A stretch of DNA of 53,575 nucleotides from Methanomassiliicoccaceae archaeon (GCA_031285205.1 JAITWO010000046.1:1-53575), one strand, 5' to 3'; positions 33,897-43,219 are shown, counted from the first letter of the stretch. The notes: generated from the letters alone by a model not told the origin. Numbers and translations: made by a program.

Positions 33897-35456
33897 TCAT
33901 CTCCGGAAATCCTCTATCCCTTTCTGTATCGATCTGGGAACTGGGTCGGCACGGATGCTTGTCTTGATCTTCCTCAGATTCTTGATCATCGTCTCCTCTT
34001 TTTTGCTGCTGACCGCCTGGAAGGCCTCGTCCCTTGTCCCTTTCGCAGTAAGCACGTAAATGACCCCGTCGTTCTTCCTTCCGGTACGGCCCCTTCTCTG
34101 TATCGTCCTTATCTCGGACGGAACGTTCTCGTAGAATATCACCAGATCTGTGCTTGTGACATCCAGTCCTTCCTCTCCTACCGACGTTGCCACTATTACA
34201 TTATATGATCCGTCGCGGAACGCCCTCAGCATGTCCGTCTGCTCTCTCTGCTTGAGCCCACCGGCCGACTGCCCTATCAGTTTTCCTACGGAAACACCGC
34301 TGACGGACGCTAATTTCTCGACCAAAAGGTCGCATGTGTTTCTGTAATGGCTGAACACTATGACCTTGGAGCCCAGCCTGTGATTTATCTCCTTGCTTAC
34401 GAGGCTCATGACCCTTGATATCTTCGGATGTTCTACCTTCGTCGTCTCCAATATTGTGCGGACCTCTTTGTACTCTTTCTTTGAGATTATCTCCTTGGCA
34501 CCTTTGCCGCCTTTCTCCTGCAGCGATTCTTCCGCCAGTTTGTCCAGATATGAACGCAATGCGGTTGTCCCCTGGGTCTCCGCAAGCCCTATGGCGTGGC
34601 CGACCTTGAGGGCCATGGACTGCACCGACATGGCTCTGAACAGCACCGCCGACCTCTCGCCTGATTTGTGCCTCACCTGTAACACCCTCCCGGCCACAAG
34701 CAGCTGCTTGGTGGTGGTGCTCTGATAAGGTGCCAGTACCCTTAAGTTTATCAGTTCGTCGATGTAACTGCTGAATATCTTATCTAAAAGGGATATGATA
34801 TCGGTGAGGTCCTGCGGCATGTCAAGCTCGATTGTGTTTATAACAACGTTGTATGTGTACGGCGACACATCCGGGTCGTCCTCGGTGCGCATGTCTATCC
34901 TGCCCAGTGAAAGGTTGATACATATCTCATCCAGCCTTTCCCTTTCGCTTCCGGGGGATGCGGTCATGCCCATAGACAGCCCGCTGATCTTTCTGTATTC
35001 GCGTGCAACGCTCACATATGCGTAATTGCCGGTGCCCCTGTGTGCCTCGTCATATATTACCAATCCGAATCTGCTCATATCGTACAGCCTGTTCTCCAGG
35101 TCATTGGCGACCGCCTGTGGGGTGGCCACGATCACGTCGCTCTCATCCATCACACGCTTCCTTTTCTCCGGGGCCATGTTACCGTTCATGACACCCACCT
35201 TCGTGTTGACGAGAAGTGACGAGAATGTGGTGTTGTGCTGATCCACCAGCGGCTTCGTCGGTGCTAATATCAAAACCTTCTTTCCTTTTTCGAGTATGTC
35301 CGCTGTTACGTACAGCGCGACTATCGTCTTCCCCAGACCTGTGGGGAGGATAAGGAGCGTTGATGCCTTTGAGCACCCTTCTGCCATACGCCGCTGATAT
35401 TCGCGTTCTTCCACACTATCGCTGAGTATGCGCGGATGTCTCACGAATGCTACCAT
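33897..35456 (-). CDS. Hef/FANCM-type DNA helicase without nuclease domain
   Basis: A 519-residue superfamily 2 helicase. It has Walker A LILPTGLGKT, ILAPTKPL, ATPQAVAND, the DEAH box YDEAHRG, motif III TASPG, an insert typical of Hef/Mph1/FANCM between the two RecA domains, and motif VI QRRGRTGRKNDG. In euryarchaeal Hef an XPF-like nuclease and HhH domain follow the helicase; here the protein ends at IQKGIEDFRR. The nuclease could be encoded elsewhere. The expected role is fork restart and branched-DNA processing. TATA-like CTTTTATAAC lies 25-35 bases before the ATG. Confidence 0.88.
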   Translation of the reverse strand: MVAFVRHPRILSDSVEEREYQRRMAEGCSKASTLLILPTGLGKTIVALYVTADILEKGKKVLILAPTKPLVDQHNTTFSSLLVNTKVGVMNGNMAPEKRKRVMDESDVIVATPQAVANDLENRLYDMSRFGLVIYDEAHRGTGNYAYVSVAREYRKISGLSMGMTASPGSERERLDEICINLSLGRIDMRTEDDPDVSPYTYNVVINTIELDMPQDLTDIISLLDKIFSSYIDELINLRVLAPYQSTTTKQLLVAGRVLQVRHKSGERSAVLFRAMSVQSMALKVGHAIGLAETQGTTALRSYLDKLAEESLQEKGGKGAKEIISKKEYKEVRTILETTKVEHPKISRVMSLVSKEINHRLGSKVIVFSHYRNTCDLLVEKLASVSGVSVGKLIGQSAGGLKQREQTDMLRAFRDGSYNVIVATSVGEEGLDVTSTDLVIFYENVPSEIRTIQRRGRTGRKNDGVIYVLTAKGTRDEAFQAVSSKKEETMIKNLRKIKTSIRADPVPRSIQKGIEDFRR

Positions 35457-35497
35457 TATGACATCCAGCGCATAACTTGTTATAAAAGATTGCCGAG

Positions 35498-35515
35498 GGG
35501 TAGCTGAAACTACCC
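35498..35515 (-). terminator. Hairpin between the A-type carrier and the helicase genes
   Basis: GGGTAG-CTGAAA-CTACCC forms a perfect 6-bp stem just downstream of the A-type carrier stop on the minus strand and upstream of the helicase TATA box, so it likely separates the two transcripts. Confidence 0.45.
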
Positions 35516-35523
35516 TTTGAGGT

Positions 35524-35847
35524 TTAGTGGCAGCTGCCGCCGCACGATGAGCATCCCTTCATGTTCGGGTTGTGTATCGTAAGGCCCGTACCGAAGTTGG
35601 GATCGTCCACGAACTCGATCACACAGTCATCGAGCTCCTTTGCCGTCTCTTTATCGTAGAACATCCGGAACCCTTCCGCCTGGAACACCTTGTCGCCTTC
35701 CTCCTCCTTTTGCTGGAAGGACATTCCGAACTGAGGTCCCGAACAGGCCATCCCTGCGAGGTATATCTTCACCCCGTATCCTTCCTTCTTGTTCTTCTTG
35801 AGAAGGTCGGAAACGAATTTCGCTGCGTCCGCTGATATCGTTACCAT
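35524..35847 (-). CDS. IscA/HesB-like A-type iron-sulfur protein with Cys-rich tail
   Basis: A 107-residue protein beginning MVTISADAAKFVSDLLKKN, with VKIYLAGMACSGPQFGMSF as in HesB/IscA-like proteins and a C-terminal GCSSCGGSCH. The canonical A-type cysteines (one central, CxC near the end) are replaced by this longer CxxCGGxC tail, a variant seen in methanogens. It probably binds iron or an Fe-S cluster. The ATG at 35847 is supported by CTTTTTATTT about 25 bases upstream; a frame open to 35979 has no coding character there. Confidence 0.8.
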   Translation of the reverse strand: MVTISADAAKFVSDLLKKNKKEGYGVKIYLAGMACSGPQFGMSFQQKEEEGDKVFQAEGFRMFYDKETAKELDDCVIEFVDDPNFGTGLTIHNPNMKGCSSCGGSCH

Positions 35848-35944
35848 GTTATCACTCAAAATACGAAATAAAAAGTAGTATATAAAGAAAACTGCCAAAC
35901 CATCAATAATGTACTGTTGTTGGCCTAAAAATGGCCTCACGGCG

Positions 35945-36349
35945 TCAAGGGTACATCTCTTTGAACTTACGGAACGCATATGACTGCGCGTGCGACATCG
36001 CCATATATGCGCCTATTTCCATCGTCTCCATTATCTCGTTCTTCGTTGCCCCGTGTTTCACCGCGAACTGCATCTGTACCATCATCGAATGCTCTGCACC
36101 GACGGCGACCGCCGCCGACAGCGCATTTAGGTACCTTACCTTCTTCTCAAGATCCCCTTTACCTTCGAACAGCGCGGCGGTCAGCTGCGCTGTCGGTATG
36201 AACAGGTCCGGACGCTCGGACAGTATCTTGCTGACCAAAGGAATGAAACCATATTCTTTTTCAATGTTCCTGAGAATTTCTTTTACAGTATCCTCTTCGT
36301 TCGCTTCTTCGCACATCGACACATATATGCCTTTACTGATAATAAGCAT
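35945..36349 (-). CDS. Carboxymuconolactone decarboxylase/AhpD-like protein lacking the CxxC
   Basis: A 134-residue all-helical protein of the CMD/AhpD superfamily: EYGFIPLVSKILSERPDLF, then ALSAAVAVGAEHSMMVQMQF and AVKHGATKNEIMETMEIGAY. In AhpD the position before the helix carries ExxxCxxCxxxH; here it reads AEHSMMVQMQF, so the redox cysteines are absent and peroxidase reductase activity is unlikely. The start may be 36349 or the second ATG at 36316 (MCEEANEED); TATA-like boxes fit either. Function unknown. Confidence 0.75.
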   Translation of the reverse strand: MLIISKGIYVSMCEEANEEDTVKEILRNIEKEYGFIPLVSKILSERPDLFIPTAQLTAALFEGKGDLEKKVRYLNALSAAVAVGAEHSMMVQMQFAVKHGATKNEIMETMEIGAYMAMSHAQSYAFRKFKEMYP

Positions 36350-36489
36350 ATTGGATTCATCGTTGTTAAAAATTAGCCGCTCCCTCTGTTTTTATTCACG
36401 CCGTTAAATAATGTAGCCTAATTGTAATCAATTGCCTTTAATGCGGATCCCTCCGTGAATGATCATCAAAAGTATGGATGTGTTAAAAG

Positions 36490-37173
36490 ATGACAGAAGG
36501 AACGGACATACTGAACAGATCGTTCGGGAATGCTGGGAGAATATGCGGATACGATTCCGTGAGCGCGGAATTCGCTGAGTTCAAAGAATTCAAGGTGAAA
36601 TGGAGAAGAAGCTGCGGATGGGCGGAGTTCGAAGTATCCGATTACGTGAAGGACGCGCCTGAGAATGTCCTGACCGGACTGGCGGAAACGATATTCTCCA
36701 AAATATCAAGGCAGGTCAGGAACAGCTACCCGCAGGAGATGCTCTCGTGGATCACATCCGATGACTTCGTAAGAAAGAAACAGCCCATATATCTTACGAG
36801 GGCCAAGAACCTCGCCCGCACACCGGTCGGAAAGCACGTGGACCTCGATGCCGCATACAGGAGGCTGATAGACATGGGGCTCATGAAAGATGACAAGGAC
36901 ATTATGATAACGTGGACGAAGCACGTCAATACGAAGAGGGTCGGCTACTGCAGTCTGCTTATGAAAGTGGTGATAATATCATCGATATTGGACACGCCCG
37001 ATATTCCCACATTCGTTTCCGATTATGTGCTTTACCATGAACTCATACACGTGGGAAGGGGATTCGATCCGTTCGGGCAGCGGCATGGTACCGACTTCCA
37101 TCTGTTGGAACGCCGGTATCCTATGCACAAGGAAGCGGAGGAATGGCTGAAGAGGCTGCAGATCTGCATCTGA
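36490..37173 (+). CDS. Zinc-metallopeptidase-like protein with HExxH (SprT/YgjP-like)
   Basis: A 227-residue protein with a zincin motif YHELIHVGRG (HELIH) and a downstream RHGTDFHLLERRYP that may give the third zinc ligand, as in WLM/SprT/YgjP-like proteins. The central part (IYLTRAKNLARTPVGKHVDL) resembles the SprT-like region before the active site. No signal sequence, so it should act in the cytoplasm. Its substrate is unknown. It is isolated, with a candidate ncRNA downstream on the other strand. Confidence 0.72.
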   Translation: MTEGTDILNRSFGNAGRICGYDSVSAEFAEFKEFKVKWRRSCGWAEFEVSDYVKDAPENVLTGLAETIFSKISRQVRNSYPQEMLSWITSDDFVRKKQPIYLTRAKNLARTPVGKHVDLDAAYRRLIDMGLMKDDKDIMITWTKHVNTKRVGYCSLLMKVVIISSILDTPDIPTFVSDYVLYHELIHVGRGFDPFGQRHGTDFHLLERRYPMHKEAEEWLKRLQICI

Positions 37174-37183
37174 GCATGCATTC

Positions 37184-37416
37184 AAAAAACCGAAAAGTGG
37201 TGTCCCCCGGCGATAACACGTTCTTTCATCGTCCGATGTGACACCGGCCTCGGAACACTGACCCCGCCGGGGGTGTGTGTCGGGTCCCGGGGTTGTCTTC
37301 CGGTCACGGCCAGGCGAAATCACATCGCGGCTACCGCAAGGACCCTAATAACGGGACCGCTGTACGCCGGCCCGTATCACGAATCGTCACTTATCAGATC
37401 CCATCATCGTTCCGGC
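37184..37416 (-). ncRNA. Candidate structured non-coding RNA with promoter and oligo-T end
   Basis: This GC-rich 274-base gap has no coding frame on either strand. On the minus strand it has a TATA-like TTTTTATATC (37437-37446), giving a start near 37416, and ends in TTTTTT (37189-37184). Near the 3' end CCCCCGGCG (37273-37265) pairs perfectly with CGCCGGGGG (37212-37204) around a 52-base loop, followed immediately by ACA, the box position of H/ACA guide RNAs. An 8-base loop segment (37234-37241) complements 37320-37327, which would be a pseudoknot. It lacks the RNase P GAGGAAAGUC and the SRP GGAAGGnAGCA. The identity is unknown. Confidence 0.4.
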
Positions 37417-37447
37417 ATGTTTCTCACTGCTGATGTGATATAAAAAC

Positions 37448-37708
37448 ATGTGCTATCGGAACAAATTTGAAAAGATACATCCGTTCCAAGATGGCAACGG
37501 ACGTGTCGGACGTCTGATCATGTTCAAAGAGTGCCTCGCCAACAATATCGTACCGTTCATTATAGACGAGAAACATCGCAGATTCTATTACAATGGGCTC
37601 GAAGAATGGGACAATGATCGTGCATTCCTTATGGGAACATGCATTTCTGCGCAGGATGTGTTCCAAGAATGGCTTGACCATTTCAACATCAAAAAGAAAC
37701 TGAGGTGA
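37448..37708 (+). pseudogene. C-terminal remnant of a Fic/DOC-family protein
   Basis: The frame encodes 86 residues starting just before the Fic active-site motif HPFQDGNGRVGR, with FEKI before it and FIIDEKHRRFYYNGLEEW after it. The helices upstream of the motif, and any inhibitory helix, are absent: the sequence before 37448 is the ncRNA promoter region. The motif itself is intact, but a Fic fold cannot form from this piece alone, so it is probably a relic. The lysS promoter begins at its 3' end (37710). Confidence 0.75.
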
Positions 37709-37709
37709 C

Positions 37710-37724
37710 CGAAAGTCTATTTAA
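37710..37724 (+). promoter_or_regulatory. BRE/TATA promoter of lysS
   Basis: CGAAAGT (37710-37716) is followed by CTATTTAA (37717-37724), ending about 29 bases before the ATG at 37754. This is a good archaeal BRE plus TATA arrangement. Confidence 0.55.
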
Positions 37725-37753
37725 TCAAGGGCATATAACTCGGCTCTGATACA

Positions 37754-39292
37754 ATGCATTGGGCAGATGTGATAGCGGACGAGATCATCGGTAAGTGCGA
37801 TAGGCCTCTTATATCAACTGGGATCAGTCCCACCGGGTTCATCCATGTGGGAAGTTTGCGGGAAGCGATCACGGCGGAGGCGGTACGCAGTGCCATAGAG
37901 AGCAAAGGTTCCGATGTTAAGATGATATACCTGATCGATTCGATCGACCCGCTCAGGAAAAGGTACGGGTTCCTTGATGAGTCATTTGAAAACCATGTCG
38001 GAAAACCGATATGCCGCATACCGTGCCCATGTGGGAAGCACGATACATATGCGGACCACTTCATCCAGCCGTTCCTGGAGGCAAAGGACGGGCTCGGTGT
38101 GAAATGCGAGATCATCTGGACCCATGAGCTCTACGAACAGGGGAAGTTCGCGGATGCAATAGATGCGGCCATCGTGAGACGGGAAAAGGTCATTGAGATA
38201 CTGACGGAAGTGTCGCAGAAGGAGAAGAACGAGAATTATGCGCCGTATAACCCACTGTGCCCGAAATGCGGCAGGTTCGTGAAACAGGCGGACTTTGATT
38301 CTTACGTACGCCCATACCTGAGATACCGCTGCGAGAAATGCGGACATGAAGGAACGGCCGATATAACAAAGGGCGACGGGAAATTAACGTGGAGGCTCGA
38401 ATGGCCGGCGAAATGGAAGATATTTTCCGTTTCGGCAGAACCGTTCGGCAAGGACCATGCGGCCGCAGGAGGCTCATACGATACCGGCGTCCGCATAGTG
38501 AGGGAGATATTCGACGGCGAGCCGCCGCGTCCCATACCGTACGAGTTCGTTCAGCTGAAAGGGAAAGGGCAGATGCATAAATCCACCGGCTCCTCGGTCA
38601 CGGGGATAGATGCGATCAGTATGACGCCTCCAGAGGTGCTGACGTACACCTTCCTGAGGGTGAACCCGGAAAGACATATAGATTATGATTCGGAAATGGG
38701 CATACTGGATATGGCGGACGAATACGACCGGATGGAGACGTTCTTCTTCGAGGGCGGCGCCGCAGAGTCGGATGAGAACGCCCTGCGCGCATATGAGCTT
38801 TCAAAACACAACAACATCCCGAAGAAGATGCCCCTTCACATCCCGTACAGGCATCTGGTGAATGTCGTTCAGATGGCCGATGACATCGGCGGAGTGCTTG
38901 AGATACTGAAGAGGAACGGCGACTTCGATAACGCGACGGACGATGATCTGGCCCGTTTGAAACAGAGGGTCGTCTGCGTCAGGTTCTGGCTCAACGGGTT
39001 CGCGCCGGAGGCGGTCAAGTTCTCTGTGTCGAAGACCATGCCGGATGTGAAGCTCTCCGATGATGAGTCCTCGTACCTCAGATCGCTGGTCCCGCTGTTA
39101 TCTGCATCTGAATGGAACGCAGAGAAGATACACAACATCGTCTCCGATGCCGGGAAGAACTCCAAGATAGGGACAAAGGGAGGATTCCAGGCGCTGTACA
39201 AGGTCCTCATCGACAGGACGTCCGGTCCGAGGCTGGGGCACTTCCTGGCGACGATGGAGAAGGACTTCGTCATCCGGAGACTTTCGTTATGA
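37754..39292 (+). CDS. lysS: Lysyl-tRNA synthetase, class I
   Basis: A 512-residue class I LysRS, the archaeal/spirochaete form. It has the HIGH-like segment SPTGFIHVGSLREA near residue 26, a zinc-binding region (CPKCGRF ... CEKCGHEG), WRLEWPAKW, and the KMSKS-like GQMHKSTGSSVTG. The C-terminal anticodon-binding part ends in RRLSL. Length is normal. Class I LysRS with possible pyrrolysine decoding is known from related methanogens, but no pyl gene is in the window. Confidence 0.95.
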   Translation: MHWADVIADEIIGKCDRPLISTGISPTGFIHVGSLREAITAEAVRSAIESKGSDVKMIYLIDSIDPLRKRYGFLDESFENHVGKPICRIPCPCGKHDTYADHFIQPFLEAKDGLGVKCEIIWTHELYEQGKFADAIDAAIVRREKVIEILTEVSQKEKNENYAPYNPLCPKCGRFVKQADFDSYVRPYLRYRCEKCGHEGTADITKGDGKLTWRLEWPAKWKIFSVSAEPFGKDHAAAGGSYDTGVRIVREIFDGEPPRPIPYEFVQLKGKGQMHKSTGSSVTGIDAISMTPPEVLTYTFLRVNPERHIDYDSEMGILDMADEYDRMETFFFEGGAAESDENALRAYELSKHNNIPKKMPLHIPYRHLVNVVQMADDIGGVLEILKRNGDFDNATDDDLARLKQRVVCVRFWLNGFAPEAVKFSVSKTMPDVKLSDDESSYLRSLVPLLSASEWNAEKIHNIVSDAGKNSKIGTKGGFQALYKVLIDRTSGPRLGHFLATMEKDFVIRRLSL

Positions 39293-39337
39293 GCGTCGCT
39301 GAAGGCGATAAAAAATGAAAACGGGCCGTGAGGCCCT

Positions 39338-40435
39338 TTAAAGTATCCCCATTTCGGTCAGTTTTTCGGGCAGGTATTGATCGGTCACGAAATCAAGACC
39401 GTATTTGGCCAGCGCCTGCTGCTCGGCCTTTTTCTTCATGCCGAGCATCGCCTCTATCTCTGATACCCAGAACTGGTCCTTGAACCTCGGGTCGGTCAGT
39501 TCGCTCTTCAGCGCGGCGATGTCCTGCTCGCTCAGCTTGTCCGTGGGTAGCTTATAGTTAAGGATGTCCGATGCCGTTATACCGATGAACTGTGACGTCG
39601 GTGTCGCAAGATAGTCTGATATATGGGCCGTTTTGATCGCACCGTAAGCTATCGACGCGAATATGCGGAACGACCACGGGTCGCCGTCGGTGAACACCGT
39701 CACCGGAAGTTTAAGTTCCTCGTTCAGCCTTTTGATGAACCGTCTTGTGCTCCTTGCCGGCTGACCTTTCAGGTGGACCAGCAGTGCGTTGTACTTCTCA
39801 TCGAACCCGTTCTCCACAAGACGGTCGAACATACCTCCTGTCTCCACGGCCACGATGAACTTCGCCGTTCCAGGTCTTATCGCAACTTTGTCCTTCTCCA
39901 CATTGAACGGTATCCCGTAGCCAGTGTCCGGAACGTCATCGCGGCAGTTGAGCGTCTGTTTCACGCCCTTTCTGTTGACGGCCGTTACAGTGATATCGCC
40001 TATAACCCTTGCGCCGTCCTCTTCCGGCCTCAGCTTGAAGTCCTCCCTCATCAATGATGAGACGATCTCGAGATCCTCGGCCAGGATGTTGCTCTCGTCC
40101 TGAGAACCGAACTTTGCCAGTTCCCCCCATGTCTCGGAAACGTAGTACATCTCCCTCAGCGTTGATGACTTCTCGGTCTTTATCATCTGGTCTATGAAAT
40201 CCACCATGTGAAGGGTGCGGAGCATCATCGTTGCCCCTTTCACCGTCTTGCAGTTACGGTTCGTCTTCATATCCCCGTACTTCCAGACATTGTGCCTTGT
40301 GTCGAACTCTATGTTCTTCTTGGACCTCAGCGGGATGGCCATCGACGGTATGTCCCCTTCGTTCAACTGGTCATATATCGACGCAACTATCTTGTTCAGA
40401 TTATCCATCGTTTTCATCTGGCGGTCATTCGTCAT
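39338..40435 (-). CDS. top6A: DNA topoisomerase VI subunit A
   Basis: A 365-residue Spo11/TopVIA protein that cuts both DNA strands. The catalytic tyrosine lies in [13 protein letters not shown], and the Toprim domain has [13 protein letters not shown] (Glu) and [13 protein letters not shown] (DxD), needed for magnesium. The ATG at 40435 is chosen over the frame open to 40477 because GGAGG lies 9-10 bases upstream within the end of top6B; the genes overlap by 11 bases. Confidence 0.94.
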   Translation of the reverse strand: MTNDRQMKTMDNLNKIVASIYDQLNEGDIPSMAIPLRSKKNIEFDTRHNVWKYGDMKTNRNCKTVKGATMMLRTLHMVDFIDQMIKTEKSSTLREMYYVSETWGELAKFGSQDESNILAEDLEIVSSLMREDFKLRPEEDGARVIGDITVTAVNRKGVKQTLNCRDDVPDTGYGIPFNVEKDKVAIRPGTAKFIVAVETGGMFDRLVENGFDEKYNALLVHLKGQPARSTRRFIKRLNEELKLPVTVFTDGDPWSFRIFASIAYGAIKTAHISDYLATPTSQFIGITASDILNYKLPTDKLSEQDIAALKSELTDPRFKDQFWVSEIEAMLGMKKKAEQQALAKYGLDFVTDQYLPEKLTEMGIL

Positions 40436-42497
40436 CCTGCTTCCCTCCTTTCCGTTTGTTATCGTCGTCATCGACATCCGGGTCCTCTTCTTCCTCTTCC
40501 TCCGCCTCGTCGGCCATGTCCAGTTCGGTCTCCGTGATCTCCATCCCCTTTATGCCCCAGTCCCCGGGCAGCGCATCGGCACCCATCACGAACGCTGTGC
40601 TTATGCCTGAGAGGTACACATCCGATTCCGAGAATGTGTCGGCCATGTCGCCGATGAGGTCGAACTCTATCTTCGCGGAAGTGAACGGCGGAAGACCGAG
40701 AACCTCCCAGTTGGCCTTTCCCTCTTCGTTCATGTCCATGAAGTATCTTCCGAGCAGTGTTTCATTGACGGCCTCCTTCGGAAGCTCTGCGTGTATCCGG
40801 AACGAACGTTCCGCCTTGGTGTAGTTGTATACTGTGTATGCAACGCTTTTTATCTTCTTCTTAGCGTCGTACGTGCTCTTCGGGTCCACCCATACGACGT
40901 TCATTATCTTTGATATCGTCCTGCTCAGGTCCGGAACGGGACGATCCAGCATCTTGGCCGATTTGCCTGCTATCTGGGGCAGTATCTGCTGGACGATCTC
41001 GAACTTTGCGTACGTCTTCTCCTTGCGGCCCTTTTTGTTCAGATGGCTCTTGAGATTCCTTGCGCAGAGCCTTAACGCAAGATGTATCTCATTCTGAATC
41101 TCACCGAGGTTGGCGATAGCTTCCTTTCCCTCGGATGTGAACGGTACTTTCGTGGACGCGACGTGAACGAGTATTATCGCGGGGCCGTAGGGTTTTCCTT
41201 TGCCTCCTCTTTGCTCTAATCCGTACCTTCTCCAGTCCATGCTCTCTATCGCTTTCGTGATCACGCACGCTCCCGGCTGGTAAAGGAGAGGTACGCGGTT
41301 GGCGAACCGTAATATCGCGACCTCGCTTTCCGCCTGGATCTCGCCTCCGTATACGATCCCCGCCTCAACGATGAACGGGTTCCCGTTGATGGCCTTCGGA
41401 GGGCGTGTCACTGGCTGTGCGTAATAATCAGGCCTCAGCCCTTCGAGGACGTGCATCAATCCTTTTTTGATGAGTGTGTCGCCTATCGGCGAAAGGCAAT
41501 CTGTTTGCGGCGCCATTATCTTGACGATGTCTATAGCTTTCACCAATGCCGAGAAATCATCCCATGTGAGTGCCGCCACCTTCTTATCCGGCACTTTTGA
41601 TACATCCAATATCTCTTCCGCGATGCGGTCCGTTATCCGTGAGAAATCGTTCTTCAGGAATGCCTTGAGCGTCTTCTGCTGCGTGTTCTGCGCCATCTTC
41701 TGAAGATCGCCCACCTCCAATCCCTGCGGATGCGGTTTTATCTCCTTGGACTTTATTGGCATCGATTCCGTGGCCCTTTCGAACACATGCCTCCTGCCTT
41801 CCGGGTCATCGAACGTTATCTTCGAATGGGGGTTCACGATGGCTGTGTTCTTGATGTACTCGAATATTGATTGCCTTCCGGTGACGTATTTGCCTTTCAT
41901 GTAATACTCGATGCGCGTTCCGTGCACCTTGCCCTCCCATGAGAACGGCTCTTCGTTCGTCACCAGCGGACGGTTTGTCTTCGTATCGAGGATTATGTTC
42001 ATCTTCCACGCGACCGCGTCCGTCCCTTCGATCTTCGACATTACGAGCGCGGGCTTCCCTGTCGTTATGTATCCGAACATGACCGTTGCCGAAATTCCTA
42101 TGCCCTGCTGTCCCCTGGACTGCCTTAGCGCATGGAACCTCGCACCGAAGAGCAGACGGCCGAACACGTTCGGTATCATCTTATGGACGATCCCCGGCCC
42201 GTTGTCCTCTATTGATATCCTGTAGACATCCTCGCTGTCGCTTATGCGCTCGATCTTCTCCACTTTCACGTAGATCTCCGGACGTATGTCCGCCTCTTCG
42301 CAAGCGTCAAGAGAGTTGTCCACTGCCTCCTTCACACCCATCATTAGGGATTTGACACGTGAATCGAATCCGAGGATGTGCTTGTTCTTTTCAAAGAACT
42401 CTGCCACGGATATTTCCTTCTGTTTCTTTGCCAGCTCGTGTGCGATGGAACCTTTTCCGCCTTCTTCCATCTGTTTAATGTCTTTGTCTGAGTGCAT
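40425..42497 (-). CDS. top6B: DNA topoisomerase VI subunit B
   Basis: A 690-residue GHKL ATPase subunit. Motifs are KEAVDNSLDACEEADI (Bergerat N-box), ISIEDNGPGI, RQSRGQQGIGISATVMFGY (GxxGxG lid) and the switch-lysine region EQRGGKGKPYG. A C-terminal transducer and an Ig-like part follow, ending in an acidic tail (EEEEEDPDVDDDDNK). The tail makes it longer than many homologues. It is first in the operon, with top6A downstream. Confidence 0.94.
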   Translation of the reverse strand: MHSDKDIKQMEEGGKGSIAHELAKKQKEISVAEFFEKNKHILGFDSRVKSLMMGVKEAVDNSLDACEEADIRPEIYVKVEKIERISDSEDVYRISIEDNGPGIVHKMIPNVFGRLLFGARFHALRQSRGQQGIGISATVMFGYITTGKPALVMSKIEGTDAVAWKMNIILDTKTNRPLVTNEEPFSWEGKVHGTRIEYYMKGKYVTGRQSIFEYIKNTAIVNPHSKITFDDPEGRRHVFERATESMPIKSKEIKPHPQGLEVGDLQKMAQNTQQKTLKAFLKNDFSRITDRIAEEILDVSKVPDKKVAALTWDDFSALVKAIDIVKIMAPQTDCLSPIGDTLIKKGLMHVLEGLRPDYYAQPVTRPPKAINGNPFIVEAGIVYGGEIQAESEVAILRFANRVPLLYQPGACVITKAIESMDWRRYGLEQRGGKGKPYGPAIILVHVASTKVPFTSEGKEAIANLGEIQNEIHLALRLCARNLKSHLNKKGRKEKTYAKFEIVQQILPQIAGKSAKMLDRPVPDLSRTISKIMNVVWVDPKSTYDAKKKIKSVAYTVYNYTKAERSFRIHAELPKEAVNETLLGRYFMDMNEEGKANWEVLGLPPFTSAKIEFDLIGDMADTFSESDVYLSGISTAFVMGADALPGDWGIKGMEITETELDMADEAEEEEEEDPDVDDDDNKRKGGKQDDE

Positions 42498-42577
42498 CCG
42501 GCCATGTAGATGATATCATCTTTATTAAACATTTTTCGTAAGACCGCATAATACGGCAATGTTACACGTAAAAAATA

Positions 42578-43219
42578 TCACTGTGCGGCCTTCTTCTCGC
42601 CATCCTCATCGAACGCTTCACCACAGAACGGGCATACTCCCGCATCCTCCGGGACCTCGCGGCCGCATTCCGAACATTCGAAGAAATTCACTTTTTTCAC
42701 GCGCATCTCTTCCGGAACATCGATGTACTCGCCGCACCTTCTGCATGATATCTCGCCGGGAAGCACAACGGTCCCGCACCTCTTGCATCTGCCGTAGCCC
42801 GGCGGGTAAAGGCGGCCCTCTTTCTCCAATCTTGCCCTCGTCCTCTCAAGGTTGCGCCTCATCCACCATACAAGTATCATGATGAGGGTGAACGGAAGCA
42901 CCAGAACAACGAATATGTTCAGTATCACGCCGGCCACATTCGCGTCATCAGCGACCTCGACCCACGGGAGCATGTATATCTCTATCGTAAATATGACCAA
43001 CATCAGGGCCGCGACCGTCATGAGATGCTCCAGCTTCCTGACACGGAAGAACCTTAGGATGATGTATGCGAGTATACCGATGCACAATCCTCCAAGCATA
43101 TCAACGAATCCCATCGCCACCATCAGCGATGACGCGATCAGCGCCAGTGTGATACCTGCGGGTATCGCCGCTTTCGTCTCTCTGAACGCCATGAACCCCG
43201 CCTTCTGATTTCCGTCCAT
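42578..43219 (-). CDS. Membrane protein with C-terminal zinc ribbons
   Basis: A 213-residue protein. Residues about 15-125 contain four hydrophobic helices (ITLALIASSLMVAMGFVDML and others). The cytoplasmic C-terminus has two zinc-ribbon pairs, CKRCG/CRRCG and CSECG/CPFCG. The ATG at 43219 is preceded by TATATATTAATAG about 25 bases upstream; a longer frame to 43408 overlaps the promoter of the DRG GTPase and is not favoured. Family unknown. Confidence 0.72.
   Translation of the reverse strand: MDGNQKAGFMAFRETKAAIPAGITLALIASSLMVAMGFVDMLGGLCIGILAYIILRFFRVRKLEHLMTVAALMLVIFTIEIYMLPWVEVADDANVAGVILNIFVVLVLPFTLIMILVWWMRRNLERTRARLEKEGRLYPPGYGRCKRCGTVVLPGEISCRRCGEYIDVPEEMRVKKVNFFECSECGREVPEDAGVCPFCGEAFDEDGEKKAAQ

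Noticed and set aside
37184-37416. RNase P RNA or SRP RNA
   Set aside because: Neither the RNase P segment GAGGAAAGUC nor the SRP helix 8 pattern GGAAGGnAGCA is present on either strand, so it is reported only as an unidentified candidate RNA.
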